Shown in pieces: positions 22,600 to 35,445 of a DNA stretch of 64,000 nt (within the stretch, counting starts at the first letter, position 1; each line of letters begins with the position of its first letter). Source of the DNA: Boswellia sacra (lineage: Eukaryota; Streptophyta; Magnoliopsida; Sapindales; Burseraceae); NCBI GenBank assembly GCA_013180625.2, contig SNVD02004500.1, positions 1 to 64,000 on the forward strand, given 5' to 3'. The notes under the pieces were generated by a model, which saw only the letters and a program-made list of their open reading frames with translations, had not been told where the DNA came from and did not search any database. A program made the translations under genes and the position numbers.

Positions 22600-23760
22600 T
22601 GGCAGATTCTATAAATACTTCTTAATCTCCTCAAATGCTTCTTGGCATTAATCATTTCATGTTACTAGTTGATCCTTTTTTAGAAGACTAAATATTAGTG
22701 CACAAACTGTCATCAATTTAGTGATGAATCGACTGATCTATTGGATCTTTCCAAGAAACCCTCGAACTTCTTTTTCGATCTTGGGTGATGGCATCTCCGT
22801 AATCGCCTTAACCTTGTCAGGATCTACCTCTATCCTCTTCTTACCGACTACAAACCCTAACAAGTGCCCTGAGGTGACTCTAAAACACACTTTTGTGAAT
22901 TAATCCGCAACTTGTACTTCTTTACCCTTTCTAAGAATTTGTCTAAAGCTTCAAAATGACCATCTAAAGTCTCAGATTTCACCATCATGTCATCTACATA
23001 GACTTTTATCTCTTTGTGCATCAAGCCATTAAACAATGTCGCCGCCATTTATTGGTAGGTCGCCCCTGCATTCTATAATCTGAAAGGCATCACCTTATAA
23101 CAGTAGGTTCCCCACTTAGTAATGAAGGCCATTTCATGTTGTCTTCCTTGGCCATCATTATCTGGTTGTAACTAGAAAACCCATCTATATATAAAGGAGA
23201 ACATCACATTGGCAGCAGCGCTATCCACTAACACATCAATTTGAGGCAAAGGAAAGTCATCCTTTAGTGAGGCCTTGTTCAAGCCTTAGTAATCAACACA
23301 CATTCGGCCCTTCCATCCTTCTTGGGCACTGACACAATATTAGCTAACCATTTCGGTTGCTTCACTACATCTACGAACTTGGCTTCATTTTACTTGGATA
23401 TTTCTTCCATGACTTTCTGTGCCCATTCTAGTCTCGACCTCTTTAATTTCTACTTGACAAGCTTCATGTGTCGATACGCTGGAATCGTATGCTCAGCGAT
23501 ACTTATATTGATTCCAGGCATATCATCATAGGACCAGGCAAAGACTTCTTCATATTTCTTTAATAATTTTTTCAAATTTCTCTCTCTCTCTCGGAGTTTT
23601 ATCAAGTGCAATACATATGTTCTTGGGATTTTTAGTTTTACCAAGATTAATGTCATGAATTTGAATGATATTGATGTCAAATATGCTAATGAAATACAAA
23701 TTATCATGCAGAGCTCCATCAGGAAAAACATCACACAAGTAAGCAAACTGATTTTTCATT
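22600..23760 (-). pseudogene. Element E reverse transcriptase
   Basis: The catalytic YVDDMMVKS lies at about 22976-23000 in the piece 22857-23048. Upstream pieces include EEVFAWSYDDMPGI near 23530-23560 and the KWLANIVSVPKKDGR stretch near 23310-23360. These are in different frames with stops between, so the domain is complete in outline but cannot be translated as one protein. Confidence 0.82.
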
Positions 23761-24513
23761 GTATCAAATTTTGAAACATAAACAATGTCCTCTTCTTCAA
23801 AGAGGTTAGGAACAAATAAATCTTCATACTAAACATCTTTGATTCCTTGTTCAATGAAAGCAACAAGGTCGAGCAATGGGTCCATTACCGATGTTTGATC
23901 TTTGAGGCTTCTCCTCTTTGATTTTCATCTTCTCAATCTCTTTATTAAAGTCATACCCTTGACAATTTTAGCCAGGAGTATGTCCTTTAAAATTTCGAAT
24001 CTAGGCTTCAACATTCCCATGTAAACACATGGTTCGGTAGTGCCCACATACTTCATATCTTGTGCTTTGAAAACTTGATAAGCTTCACCTTCTTAGGTTC
24101 CAAGTCTTCTTCTTCATTAGACATGTAATCTAACCCTCTTTTAGTGGTTTGGCACTTGAAATCCAAAAGGAACGACAGATCGCCTTCATTCTTCCCAAGC
24201 CCAGTTCCTGGCAAGTACCCTTGTTTCTTCATTATTCAAGCGACAGTAGAACTGATTTCATCAATAATAGTTACATGGAAACCTCTCATGTATGGTATCT
24301 CTCCAACTTTCACACTCAAAGTAGTAGGCATAATGGTTGAGGTAGCATGAATGGTCACAAGCTCCTCATCCATATTAAATCAGATCTTTTGATGTAAAGT
24401 GGAAAGAACTCCACCAAACAGATGGAACCATGCTCGGCCTAACAAAACAGCAAAGGTGACTGAAATGTTAAGGACCGTAAACTCAGTCATCACTTCAATA
24501 AACCCAGTCTTCA

Positions 24514-24939
24514 CTAAGCCTTGAAAATCCCAATGGAATTACTTTTCGAGTCATCATAAGCCCTGATCAGCATCTCATAAGGCTCAAGTTCATCTTTAAT
24601 AACTCCATGCTTGTGCAATATCTTAATAGGCGTAATATTGATGGCGGATCTATCATCCACCACGACATAAGGGGATATCATCCCACCAATTTTAGTGGTG
24701 ATGAACAATGGCTTGTTGTGATTCCTTCCTTCAAAAGGTAAATTATCATTGATGAAGGTGATTACACCCTTCTCATTTATCCCTTTAGGTTCTCTTCTAG
24801 TCATAGTTGTCAACATCTCATTTGCAGTGGTAACCATTGATATCTCCACCTCTATCAAAGCCTTCACCATGGCTTCTCTATGCTTTTGGGATAAGATCAA
24901 CAAGTCCCATATGGTAGCATTTGCTTGAGTTTTCTTCAA
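24514..24939 (-). pseudogene. Element E protease region
   Basis: The 141 codons include ATIWDLLILSQKHREAMVKA, the conserved lead-in of Ogre-like proteases, then PLFITTKIGGMISPYVVVDD and INITPIKILHKHGV. The active-site triad should be D-[SG]-[GS]-like; here it reads DDRSA, an arginine in place of glycine, so activity is doubtful. Element B has the same protease with DDGFA at 30970-31000. Confidence 0.85.
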
Positions 24940-24999
24940 CTACTTGATGACTTGGTCTTCTTCTTCTTTGCCTTCTTCCTTGGCAATTTCTTTACCCTT

Positions 25000-25990
25000 C
25001 TCAACAGTCTTTTCTTTCTCAATTGGTTTTTCCTTCTCCTTCTCATGGTAAAACCTACCACTCCTTGTCACTTCTTAGACATCCTTATTCTCACACTTAA
25101 GTGTTTCTCTCACCTCCTCTTCTTCATCACTACTAAAGTCAGCTTAAAAGTTTGGAAGGGTCTTGACTTTGGGAATATCATCCCAAATACCCATGTCTCT
25201 CACCTCCTCACATCTTATAGGCAAGCGTTCTGTTCTTATAAGACTTTCTCCTCGTTTCCCTTTCCTAGTTTCATTACCCATTTTCACTCTAAGTCTTGTA
25301 GATGGTGGGCCTCTTCTAGCCCCCTTTCCAGCCATCCACTTCTTAGTAAAGGCACTTGTTGGTGTGGACTTCTTCTTGGTAGATGCTTCATTATCTTCCA
25401 CCTCAACTTCTTCTTAATCTTCTTTTTCTTGTTCCTCTTCCTCATGGTCACTGAGGCACACAAATTCGGGTTTCTAGTTTCGCTTAGCCCCTTTCATAGC
25501 AATATTGGTCCATCCACCCTTCTGGGTAAAAATCTGGGCTACCAAAGGAATGGGCTCTTATTTCCCCCTTGTCAATGATCTCTTTAGGCTTCTCTTCCTT
25601 AAGCTCTTCTACCTTGGGCTTCTTCTTTGTGGCCACCCTTCTAATGGACCCTTCCTATTGCTTAAGTTTGGTCTTCTCCCTTCTCTTATATCTCTTGGAC
25701 CAACTAGATCCACTCTTTCTTCAAAAGAGTTCATCACTTTTTCCTCAATCAAACCCGATCCAATCATATTGGTCGATGAAGGAGGTACTCGACTATAGTT
25801 AGGTAGTGGGTTGCTTCCTGTGTTAAGCTTTTCTAGCTCTAGATCGAGAATCTAACCCTTGTCAATCAAGTCTTGGATTTCATGGTGAAGACGAGTGCAA
25901 TCATCAATCTTATGACTGATGACTTGGTGGAATTCACACTTCTCGTGATGCCTTCAATTCATTGGCAATGGATTTGGAAGCTCTTTTAGG
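25000..25990 (-). pseudogene. Element E gag zinc knuckle and basic linker
   Basis: Near 25880-25955 the minus strand reads CEFHQVISHKIDDC, a C-x2-H-x4-H-x4-C knuckle, followed by HHEIQDLIDKG. Downstream comes a Lys/Glu-rich linker with GWTNIAMKGAKRN and RRCEEVRDMGIWDDIPKVK-like wording (25144-25401). The same linker occurs on the plus strand in B at 30180-30602. The knuckle would bind RNA during packaging. Confidence 0.82.
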
Positions 25991-26039
25991 GTAATGGCTA
26001 CAAGATCCCTTTGACTCTCAAACTTGTGAAGATTTTTGC

Positions 26040-26583
26040 TAATCATCTCCCCAAACGACTAAATTTCCTTTGTTGGGCGACTACTTTCACCTCAACATGC
26101 TTCGTGCTGGACCCACTAGCTTGATGATGCTGCCCCTGATTTCTTTTAGGGTAACTATTATTGTTTCTTTTTTGCCTAGCTTCCAAATCTTCTATTTGAA
26201 TGCTTGAATCATACATGTCTTCAAATTTTTTTATTGGAAAACCATAAGTCTATCACTAATGAAGGCATGGCTCCATTGATCACCATACAGACCTGGTCCT
26301 TCTCCGCGAGCGTCGCGGTCATCTTAGCAACTTTGGCCCTTCAATAAACCAAGTATTTTAAAAAGGTCTTGTTGGGCTTTTGGCGTGTAGTCTCCAAATC
26401 GCTGAAGGTTACCCCTAGTTAGATATTATGGTGACATTATTCCACGAACTACTTGGATAGCTCCTCCCAATCTTCTTGAACTCTTTTGGAAAGATCATGA
26501 TGCCATACTATCGTATCATCTTCTAAAGATAGCATGAAGTATTTCAAGATATATTCCTTCAACAAAGGAGTGGTGGCCATAAC
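26040..26583 (-). pseudogene. Element E gag core, 5'-truncated
   Basis: Starting at the right edge the minus strand reads TPLLKEYILKYFMLSLEDD, WHHDLSKRVQEDWEELSK and then KPNKTFLKYL, the same gag core as element A at 14302 onward. The upstream half of gag is missing because element B begins at 26584. Confidence 0.85.
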
Positions 26584-28587
26584 TATAGAGACTAAATTTT
26601 TGAGGCTCGATGAAGGAATAAAGATGAATGTTGAGCAAAAAAATGACCAAAATGCCCTTGAGGACCAAGAAGAGAAGGGTGAGAAGAAGTTGGTGAAGGG
26701 CCTTGAAAATTGACATATGACTTAAAAAAATCATAGAAATTAATCTATGAGGAATCTGATGATAAGCCATATACCTTTGTGAAGCTATGGATGTCTAGTT
26801 TTCATAGAAATTTATAGATCATAAATCATAGTTGAATTCGAGAAGTTGTACGCGATTGAAGGAACCAAGGTATAAAGGGACTACATCGAAGGATGACAAA
26901 AGAAATGGGCCAAAGAGATATTGATCGGTCGACCATCAAACAGTCGCCCGAATTTTCAAGATAGCTGCCCTACCATTTGATAATCGTCTGACTATTGCAC
27001 AATGGCCGCCTGTCTATCAGATGGTCGCTCAACCGTCTGGAGATGGTCGCCCGATCCATGTTGGCTTATTTTCAGAAATTTGCTTTAAAACCTTCCTTTT
27101 TCATCTTCACCCCTCCCCTATATAATTGCCCCTCCTCTCACTTTGCAATACACACAGATTGTCGAATACAATAATCTTTCTCCCTCTTGAAGACACGCTC
27201 GATAATTCGAGACGTCTTTTTCAGTATAAATATTTTTTAAGGCATTTTATTGCTCTAAACCTAGAAATGGTACGTCTTAAGAGCAGAATTCTCTACTCCC
27301 TCCTATTCTTTCTTTTATTTTTCTTGCTTAGAAAAAAACATCTTTAGGGTTTAATTTTATGCTTAGGAGCATGTCTAGGGTTATTATGAATTGTGCTAAC
27401 CTAATTTTTTCTGCAAGATAGATAGGCGTGTCGAGGTTAGTCCGTAATTCTTCATTTTTTAGAATCATGCGTAGGAATTTACTTTCTTTGCGAATGCTTA
27501 GAATCATGACTAGGAGAACATGTTTACATTCATGCTTAAGAGCACATGATTATAATCATGCTAGAAAATTTTATTTCCCTTAATGAATGCTAGAAAATAA
27601 CATATAATAGGTGAGAATTACTGCTTTTCCCTTTAATGTCTGGTTTGAGCTAGAATAGCTATGATTGATTTCAATTGTTTGAATTAGGCTAGAAATGTTG
27701 TGATTAGGCTAGAATATGCCATGATAACCATGTTAGGCTAGTAATACGATGGTAATACGAATTGATAGGAATTATGCTAGAATAGCTATAGGTAGAATTA
27801 CCATGATAGAATTATCAAATCTAGGCTAGAATACCATGATACTGGATCATGGCTTTGTTTGGTTTAATAATTTGTTTATTCATGAATGTATGAATATAGC
27901 ATGATTAGAAGTATAATAGAATGATTGTATAATGCCATGAAAGAGGCTTGGTAAGTATTGAATAGACTCACATGTGATGATGAGGAATTCACTATTTATG
28001 AAGTTTCAAATTGATTGACTTAGTATGCATGAATATGCTTTCTATTATTGAATATTTTAATCATGTAAGTGAATGGATATTTGAAGCATTAAAGTAGAAT
28101 TTACTTTATTATTGAATAACAATCATTGTAATCTTCTCCCATCCCCCCATGTATGATGGAAATGTAATCTATTCTCCTCCCTCTTTCTTTGCGTAAATAT
28201 AAAACTACCATTGATTGAATAATCACCTCGCATGCCTAAAGAAGATAAAATGAATAATGTGTGCATAAAACAAACAATTTAAATGGACTAAGTAACAATG
28301 CCAGCTATTTTTATTTTGTATTTCCCATGTGGAGGCTAGATTTACATCTCGGTGGGTCGAAAGACTCATACCTAACTTCCTAAACCCATCTCTAAAGAGA
28401 TGACGGTAGTTTAGGTCTCGAAGTGAAGGATCGGATTGCCCCCATTCATTCCCAATTGAATAATTAGGTGGCGACTCCTTTCTCTATACATGTCCATGGC
28501 TTGCTTTTGTTCCCTTAAGTCTCGAAAGAGGCTTTGATATAGTGTCGTGGTCGTAAATGCTCTGACGGGATGAAAGCCCCATTCACA
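26584..28587 (+). repeat. Element B 5' LTR, full length
   Basis: It runs from TATAGAGACTAAATTTTTGA (the usual TG start mutated to TA) to CCCATTCACA. A TATA box, TATATAAT, lies at 27119-27126. It differs from A's LTRs by a region at 26920-27110 rich in GGTCGxCCG-like words, absent as such in A. At 2004 bases it defines the family's LTR length. Confidence 0.88.
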
Positions 28588-28588
28588 G

Positions 28589-28606
28589 TGGCAACTCCAC
28601 TGGGGA
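28589..28606 (+). promoter_or_regulatory. Element B primer-binding site, tRNA-Arg
   Basis: TGGCAACTCCACTGGGGA, sixteen of eighteen bases matching the complement of a plant arginine tRNA 3' end, one base after the LTR. Confidence 0.87.
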
Positions 28607-29350
28607 AAAGAGAAGTTGGTTTCAATGGGAATACCAAATTCTAATGCCTCATGTTGGTATATTGAGTCCTTGCATAACTACATGTTTGTACACAATGAGC
28701 ATGAATTGCATAAAACTAGTTGTGTGGCATTGGCATGACAAGTGTTTGGCTCCATTTGTCCCCTAGATGACTCATGTTGGTGTGACCACTTTTGAGCACG
28801 TACCATTGAATTGGTATAAAGAGAGACCGGCTCAATGAAGCATCTCTCGCTCAAAGGAGCCCAAACCATTGGACCCTTGACACTCAAGCCTATGTAGATG
28901 ACTCTAGAAATTTTGAAAAGGATAAATATCCAAAACCCATGTTGAATTACATGTCTATAGATGTAAATTCCCTATGTTTAGAATAACACCAACTTAAAAC
29001 CTCATGGAATCATGAATGAATGCCATATGTCAAGTTACCCATAAGAACAAAATGGGAACATGTGCCATGAATTAAGGTTATCATGACATATAAAGAAACA
29101 TGTTATGATAATCATGAAGAATCCAATATCAACATAAATGTTAAAATTAGGAAAGAGAATCTTGCATTCCCACATCCCATTATGATAACTTGGGAATAAG
29201 GCCAAAAATCCTAAGAAAAAAGACTCAACCTCACATGTGTGGAAGGAATAAGGTTGGAAGGTTGAAAGCGTGTCTATGCCCTTGTATGAGCATGCATCAT
29301 ATCATGCATACATGCATGCATGTATGGCATTAACACCTTTGTTTTAAAGC
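28607..29350 (+). other. Element B leader between primer site and gag
   Basis: Matches the leader of A (13089-13825) along its length. No convincing open frame. Confidence 0.6.
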
Positions 29351-30310
29351 CACTACAGCTTGAAAAGACGAGATGGCCAACCAAAATTAAGAAATAGGAT
29401 AACGAAGGACTCAAGTCATTGAGATTTTGAAAGAAGTAGGTTAACTAATTACAACTGCAATAGTCGATCAATACGAAAGGATCAGTAAGATAAGTATGGA
29501 CATAGAAGCACTGAAGCACCAAGTGGCCCAGCTGACGAAGTTGTCTACCCAAATACTTGCTTCAACTTCAATGCCACTTTGATCATCACAAACTTTGGCC
29601 ACTGAAGGAAGCCTGAATCAACCAAGTGGGTTAGCAAATCGTTCAGGGAAGTTTAGTCAATTGGGATAGCCCTTGTCCAAAGTATTCAAAGAACTTCATG
29701 CCCAATTAGTGTTACTCTCTCTAGCATCAAAACCTCCTTAGAATCCTCATCCAGCCAACCATAACCATCATGAATAATACGATTTTCACAAACTAATTGG
29801 CCATGCTACTGACAAATGTCGTCGCCTCTACCATGAGATCCAAGACTTGATTAGTAAAGGCTAGATTCCCCACCCAGAATTGTAAGAACCCAACACAAGA
29901 AGCAACCCATTATCCAATCATAGCTGAGTACCTCTTCCAATGACAAATATGATTAGGTCAAGGGCAAGAATTGAACTCCTTAGAAGAAAGTAGATCGAGC
30001 AAGGCCAAGAGAGCCAAGAGAAGGGAGAAATCCAAGCTTGAATAATCCATTAAAAAGGTGGTCTCGAAGAAGAAACCCAAGGTTAAAAAGCCTAAGCTTG
30101 AAGAACCCAAAGAATAAGAGCCCAAGGAGATCATTGAGAGGGTGGAAGATGAGCCCATTCCTTTGGCAGCCAAGATTCACATCAAGAAGGGTGGATGGAC
30201 TAATATTACAGTGAAAGGAGTCAAGCGAAGTCTAAAAGCCAAATTTGTGTGCCTCAATGACTAAAAGGAGGAGAAGCCACAAAAAGAAGAAAAAGAAGAA
30301 GTTGAGGTGC
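29351..30310 (+). pseudogene. Element B gag N-terminus, zinc knuckle and linker
   Basis: Near 29490-29560 the translation is a short coiled-coil-like stretch (IEALKHQVAQLTKL). From about 29770 it reads HKLIGHATDKCRRLYHEIQD, the back half of a Tat zinc knuckle, and later GWTNITVKGVKRSLKAKF. The gag core is missing between them, and stops are frequent. Confidence 0.75.
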
Positions 30311-30326
30311 CTTTACTTATATGTAG

Positions 30327-30602
30327 ATGGCTAAAATAAGGGCAAGAAAAAGCCCACCACCTAGAAGACTCAAGGTGAAGAAGGGTAGTGAAGCTAGGAA
30401 AGGGAAGCGAGTTGAGAGTTTTTTAGAGAGCTTGCCTAGAAGGTGTGAGGAGGTAAGAGCTATGGGGATTTGGGATGACATCCCTAAAGTCAAGACCCTT
30501 CCAAACTTTTGGACTGATTTTAGTAGTAATGAAGAAAAAGAGGTGAGAGTTGAGAAAGAAATACATGAGGGGGAAACACTCAGGAGAATGTCTAAGGAGT
30601 GA
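30327..30602 (+). pseudogene. Element B basic linker before protease
   Basis: Ninety-one open codons rich in Lys, Arg and Glu, with RRCEEVRAMGIWDDIPKVKT matching the linker of element E at 25144-25401 on the other strand. The conservation across two copies supports it as a real part of the ancestral gag-pol protein. Confidence 0.8.
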
Positions 30603-30699
30603 AAAAGAGTGGTAGATTTTACCATGAGAAAGAAAAGGAGAAACCAATGAGAAGATAGTTAAGAAGGGCAAGAAGTTGCCAAGTGATCAAGCAACTAAA

Positions 30700-31315
30700 G
30701 AAGACTCAAGCGAATGCTAGCATTTGGGAGTTGCTTATATCATCCCAAAAAGCATAGAGAAGCCATGGTGAGGGCTTTGGCAAAGGTTGAGATATCAATG
30801 ACTATAACTTCTAGTGAAATGTTGATCGCTTTAACTGGAGGAGAACCAAAAGGGGTAAAAGGAAAGGGGTATGATCACCTTTACTGATAAAGATCTATCT
30901 TTCAAAAGAAGGAATCATAACAGACCATTATTTGCCACTGCAGAAATTGGTGGGAAAACATCTCCTTGCAACATGGTGGATGACGGGTTTGCCATTTATG
31001 CTGTGCCTATGAAAATATTAAAAGAGTATAGGGTCAGTAGAGACGAACTTGAGCATTGTGAGATGGCGATCAAGGCCTATGATGATGCAAAAAGAAGTGC
31101 TATTGGGATATTCAAAGCCTTAGTGAAAACTGAGCCTATTGAAGTCATGACAGAATTCACTGCTTTGTTAGGACGAGCATGGTTCCATCCGCTGGGTGGA
31201 GTCTCTTTCACTTTACATCAGAAGATTTGATTCTACATAGATGGGGAGATTGTAACCATTCATGCAGCCTCAACTGTTTCACCAACTGCTCTAAGAGTTA
31301 AAGTGGGAGAAATAC
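30700..31315 (+). pseudogene. Element B protease region
   Basis: After a lead-in matching E (AYIIPKSIEKPW-like, out of frame), the open part 30871-31230 reads PLFATAEIGGKTSPCNMVDD then the active-site area DDGFAIYAVPMKIL. It continues with IFKALVKTEPIEVMTEFT. The serine/threonine after the catalytic Asp-Gly is replaced by Phe. The frame stops at 31230, but homology to E runs on to about 31315 (HAASTVSPTALRVKVGEIPY). Confidence 0.83.
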
Positions 31316-31319
31316 CTTA

Positions 31320-31606
31320 CATGGGATGAACTATCCGAACATTTTGTATTGGCAGTAACCTTGAGGGATTTAGAGCTAATTTGTTAAAAGCCCAACGAGA
31401 CCTTCTTAGAGTGTCTGGCCTGTTGGAGGGCCAGAGTTGCCAAGATGACCACCACGCCTGCATGGTGATTAATAAAGCCCATACCTTTGTCAATGGTAGA
31501 CTAGAGGGCTTCCTAATCAAAAACATTTGAAGACTTATATAATGGCAGAGGAGAAGCAAAAATAGAGATCAAAAGCATATGAACAATCTAGTGGGTCGAA
31601 CAATAA
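31320..31606 (+). pseudogene. Element B gag core fragment after protease
   Basis: The sequence returns to gag: WDELSEHFV, then LRDLELIC and KPNETFLECLACWRARVAKM, equal to 14415-14775 of element A. A normal element has gag before protease, so this order proves a recombination or template switch near 31318. It leads directly into the shared tail. Confidence 0.82.
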
Positions 31607-33249
31607 TGATGCATAAGTGCATTCTTGATAAAAGACTTGATCGATAATGGGAGAATTCCTAATTTATAGAGAGAATAATGATGTTTTGAAATGCTTTGTC
31701 TTAAGAATGATACGAGAGTTGTGTATTCTTTTGATGATCATTGATAAAATCAAGATACTCATTGGAAATAGATTTTTGGTAATACATGAGATTCTGTTGT
31801 TGTATGCTTGACTCTTTTTGTTAGATGAGTTTTATTCTTGATTCTTCAATCATTTGAGTGTAATAGCCATGAATATGGAGCTTAATAGCACTTAGAGAAA
31901 CTTTATGTGAATAAAGCTTGATGTTGAGATCTTATAAGACTCTAGAACCCATTCGATCACCACTCAAGGTGAAATCCTAGGTGTTACAACATAATGGAAG
32001 CAATTTAAGCCTTCTTTGGATTGATTGAGCCTTTCAAGCCCACCTATGCTTATTTCATTGTCATAGAATACCTCATTGAGCCTAATCAAGCCTTTTCTTT
32101 ATCAAACCACAAAATTTATCCTAACACTAGAAAATTTTCCCTACATAGCATATGAACATTCTAGAAAACAGCATTGAGAGCCATGCTTATGGGAGAATGA
32201 AAGGAAGTTGACAAGTTTTTGTGCAATTTTAAGCTCGATGAAAAAAAGAAGAAAACAAAAAAAGAAAAAAAGAAAAATAAGAGTGCTAATCCCATTGCAC
32301 GTAAAGTGTAGGGGTGTTGGCAATCAAAATCAAAGCAAAGCAAAAATAGTAGGTGAAAACTCAAAGTTTGGGGGTACAAAGGGAAGAAGTTGATGCTATC
32401 AATTAAAACCTAGAATGGTTGTATGACTATGGGCAAGATAACCTTATAGTTTCCTTTATCATACCTTGATCTTGGCCTATCATTACAAGCTTGATAAAGT
32501 GCTAATGACACATAATGTTGCGAATAGCTTACATTAGTGGAGAGTGGTGTGAAAAACGGGCTTATGGTAGTCCTTCTATCTTTAGAGATTGATCACTAGT
32601 TGCTATTTGCATAAAGCTGTCCGAGTTTCAACAAGTGAAGTATGATTGGCTATATACACACACATGAAGAATCTTGAATGAAGCAATTCTAACTTCGAGT
32701 TGAAATTGTGAACAATCATGATGTCGATGCATTGAGCTATTGAATTTAAAAAAATCTTTGAGGAACTTAAATGTGAATTAAATTGATGCACAACTTACAT
32801 TCAACATTTCAACTTGTTATTGGGGGATTTTGCATTTATTGAAAACGTGTTGGAAAGAAGAAAATCTCTCAACAATTTCAATTAAGGGTATCAAAGAAGC
32901 AACTTTGCCACCAACAGTAAAGAAGCACAATATATAGAGTTAGCCATTTTGTCTAGCATGGATGTTTACAAAGTAGAAGGAATAATGCCTTTGAAGTTGG
33001 ATGAAGAAATTGCCCAAGACGATACTAAACATCTTCATACAGGGGCTAAAGAATTACCTATTCATCTTGAGAAGCGAAAAGAAGCAAAGGGCAGGGAGTT
33101 GCCCATTCATCTTTAGAAAGAAAAGAAGCAACAGGGTAAAGAATTGCCCTAACCATCTTGAAAATTAAGGCAAATAGAATTGTCTCAATCATCTTGAAGA
33201 AAGTGTAAGAAATGGTGTTAGAATGGATAGCCTCTTTCGCAGCCAAATG

Positions 33250-33480
33250 TGAAGAAAAAGCTTGCTAATTCAAAAACCTAAAAAGGCAGCTTAGGCAAAA
33301 ATTAAGGCAAGCCCGCTAAGCTGAAAACCCGAAAGGACAGGTTAGGCAAAAGTTAGGGCATGAAAAAAAAAGCCCGTTGAGTTGAAAACTGGAAAGGGCA
33401 GCTCAAGCAAAAGTTAAGGCAAGCTCGCTAAGTCGAAAACCCAAAAAGGGTAGCTTGGACAAAAATTATAGCATAAAAAA
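33250..33480. repeat. Tail repeat field 1 of B (GCTAAGxTGAAAACCCGAAAGG)
   Basis: About four units, equal to 16405-16735 of A. Confidence 0.75.
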
Positions 33481-34949
33481 ATAGGGGATGAAGAAATAAC
33501 CTGAAAAAATACAAGATTGCCACCAAACCACTGACTTGGGTCAACCTTAACTCGATCCAGTTCGATCAACATCTTGGCCAAAATCAAGGGAACAGTTGTG
33601 AAACCTAGTTCCATATGAGGAATGATCGTCACAAGATGGGGATCTCTAAGACCGTCCAATCAGACCAGTAGAAATTGTGCAAGAAAGCAGAACTAAAGTA
33701 GGCGAAGCCAACTAGACAAAGTCCTGTCCATCATTATGAGGAATGGCATGATGGAAGATAATGTCATCTACCACCCCTGGTATGAATGCTCATGGTGGAA
33801 ATCGGGAAGTCAAAGAAGTGGGTGAGATCAGATGCTGATAGTGTCTAGATAGTAGGAAGAGTGAGGCTCTCAAAACTAGATGAGTAATGACCGAGTATGG
33901 TGAAGAATCCTTATATAAAGGGCAAAGCTCTTGCCTATTGAAACGGAAGACATGATCATGAGAATCCTAGAAGGTTGTACAGTCCTTAAGAAAAGGGACA
34001 TCGAGCTTGACATGACGAAGGAACTTCAAATGATAAAGACTGATGGATTCGAGTTGTTTCCAGTCTGCATCTTTTAAAGGCTTTTAAAGGGACTAGAGAG
34101 TCTTGGAAGAAACTCATATATGTTGAACTACAAGAAGAGGCATTGAAAGGGGTGAAGAAAAGTAGAAGGGAAAAAGAGATCATCAGCATCGATTGAAGAA
34201 GCAACAACCTAAACCTAAAGATGTTCGACATCCTAATCTAGACAAGCAACCTCTTGACGACTCGTCTGGTCCAAGCAAAGGAATCATACAGTTAGAAAAA
34301 CTATTAGGATAGGAGTTATACATACATGAAGTATAGAGTAGCGCTTTACCTAGTACTGATGAGATATTTATACCCATGAGAAGCATCTTGCATACAAGTA
34401 ACTAGTGGTGCCCATATTGCATTGCATAATATTACATTTTATGACTAAAAATTGACGGAAGAATGACAAGAAACATGAAAAATACATAGTCAGAAGATTT
34501 ACCACAATGGTATACAGCCCAAAAGTGACCATGCTTTGCAGAATCATGATGCAGTATGAAATATTGAGTATGATCGCAAAAAAAAAAAAAAGGAATAGAA
34601 GTAGCACGATGTAAAGTTACTTGGACAAGCAGCTTACTCTCAATGAGATATAATTATTGCTTGAAGCAACATGATATGCTAAACGCCTGGATGAAGTTTT
34701 TTGAAGCAGTACAATATGCCAGAAGAAGTATAACCTTATAGATAAGGATTACCATAATAATAAGGATTGTTATAGTTAAAGATAGTCGAGAAAGACCACA
34801 TTTGAGAATAAAGATTTGAGATGGTAATTAAGAAGTGAGAGTACAGTCCAGAAGACATTCAGTTTGTAAGATTTACAAATCGCCAGGAATAAGTCAAACT
34901 TCTTATCGTCTAGATAAGATACAATAGTTTGTAAGAAGAATATATTGCT

Positions 34950-35130
34950 TTAAAGAAGATATCCATCTTGAAGAAAGAATCTCCCTTGAAAAAAGATGTT
35001 TCTCTTAAAGAAGGCATCTACCTTGAAGAAGGAATTTCCCCCGACAAAAGCATCCACGTTGAAGAAGGAATCTCCCTCAAAGAAGACATCTAACATGAAG
35101 AAGGCGCCCACCTAGAAAAGGCACCTCTTT
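34950..35130. repeat. Tail repeat field 3 of B (GAAGAAGGCATCTACCTTGAA)
   Basis: About six imperfect 30-base units, equal to 17830-18130 of A but shorter. Confidence 0.78.
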
Positions 35131-35264
35131 TCTTTCAGCATGAAGAAGGATCTTGAAGTCTACCGTACAGAAGGAATTTTGAAGAAGAAATTTGAAGTTC
35201 ACCTTAAAGGAGTTGAAAAAAAGAAGAAGATTCATAGTCAGATAGTTCGAAGGATAAAGGATAA

Positions 35265-35445
35265 AAGGTCAAAGAGAGAAAAGAGACAGAGAAAAGAGAG
35301 AGAAAAAAAGAAAAAAAGGAAAGAAGAAAGAGAGAAGAGAGAGAAAGAGAAAGAGAAAGAAAACAGAAAATAAAAAAAGAAGAAAGCAAGAAAAGAGAGG
35401 AAAAAAAAGAGAAAAAGAAAAAAAAAAGAAAGATTCTTCATCGAT
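35265..35445 (+). repeat. Long GA-rich purine tract in the tail of B
   Basis: About 180 bases of nearly pure A and G, equal to 18255-18430 of A. The long Phe/Ser-rich frames on the other strand here are artefacts of this composition. Confidence 0.85.

Larger units (their letters stand above)
20767..26583 (-). mobile_element. Tat/Ogre-like element E, internal gag-pol piece, minus strand
   Basis: On the minus strand the order is gag core, zinc knuckle, basic linker, protease, RT, RT-RNase H, a second RNase H and integrase, as in pol-bearing Tat elements. The second RNase H is a recognised hallmark of that branch. Both LTRs and the tail are missing. On the right it is cut in mid-gag exactly where the LTR of element B starts; on the left it ends in the integrase C-terminal region against the broken LTR of A. 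Stops and frameshifts are numerous. It represents the type of element that could have supplied enzymes to A and B. Confidence 0.87.

Noticed and set aside
24925..25802. Long plus-strand frames, e.g. 217 codons at 24925-25578
   Set aside because: They lie opposite the Lys/Glu-rich gag linker of element E; the minus-strand reading matches element B and is the real one.
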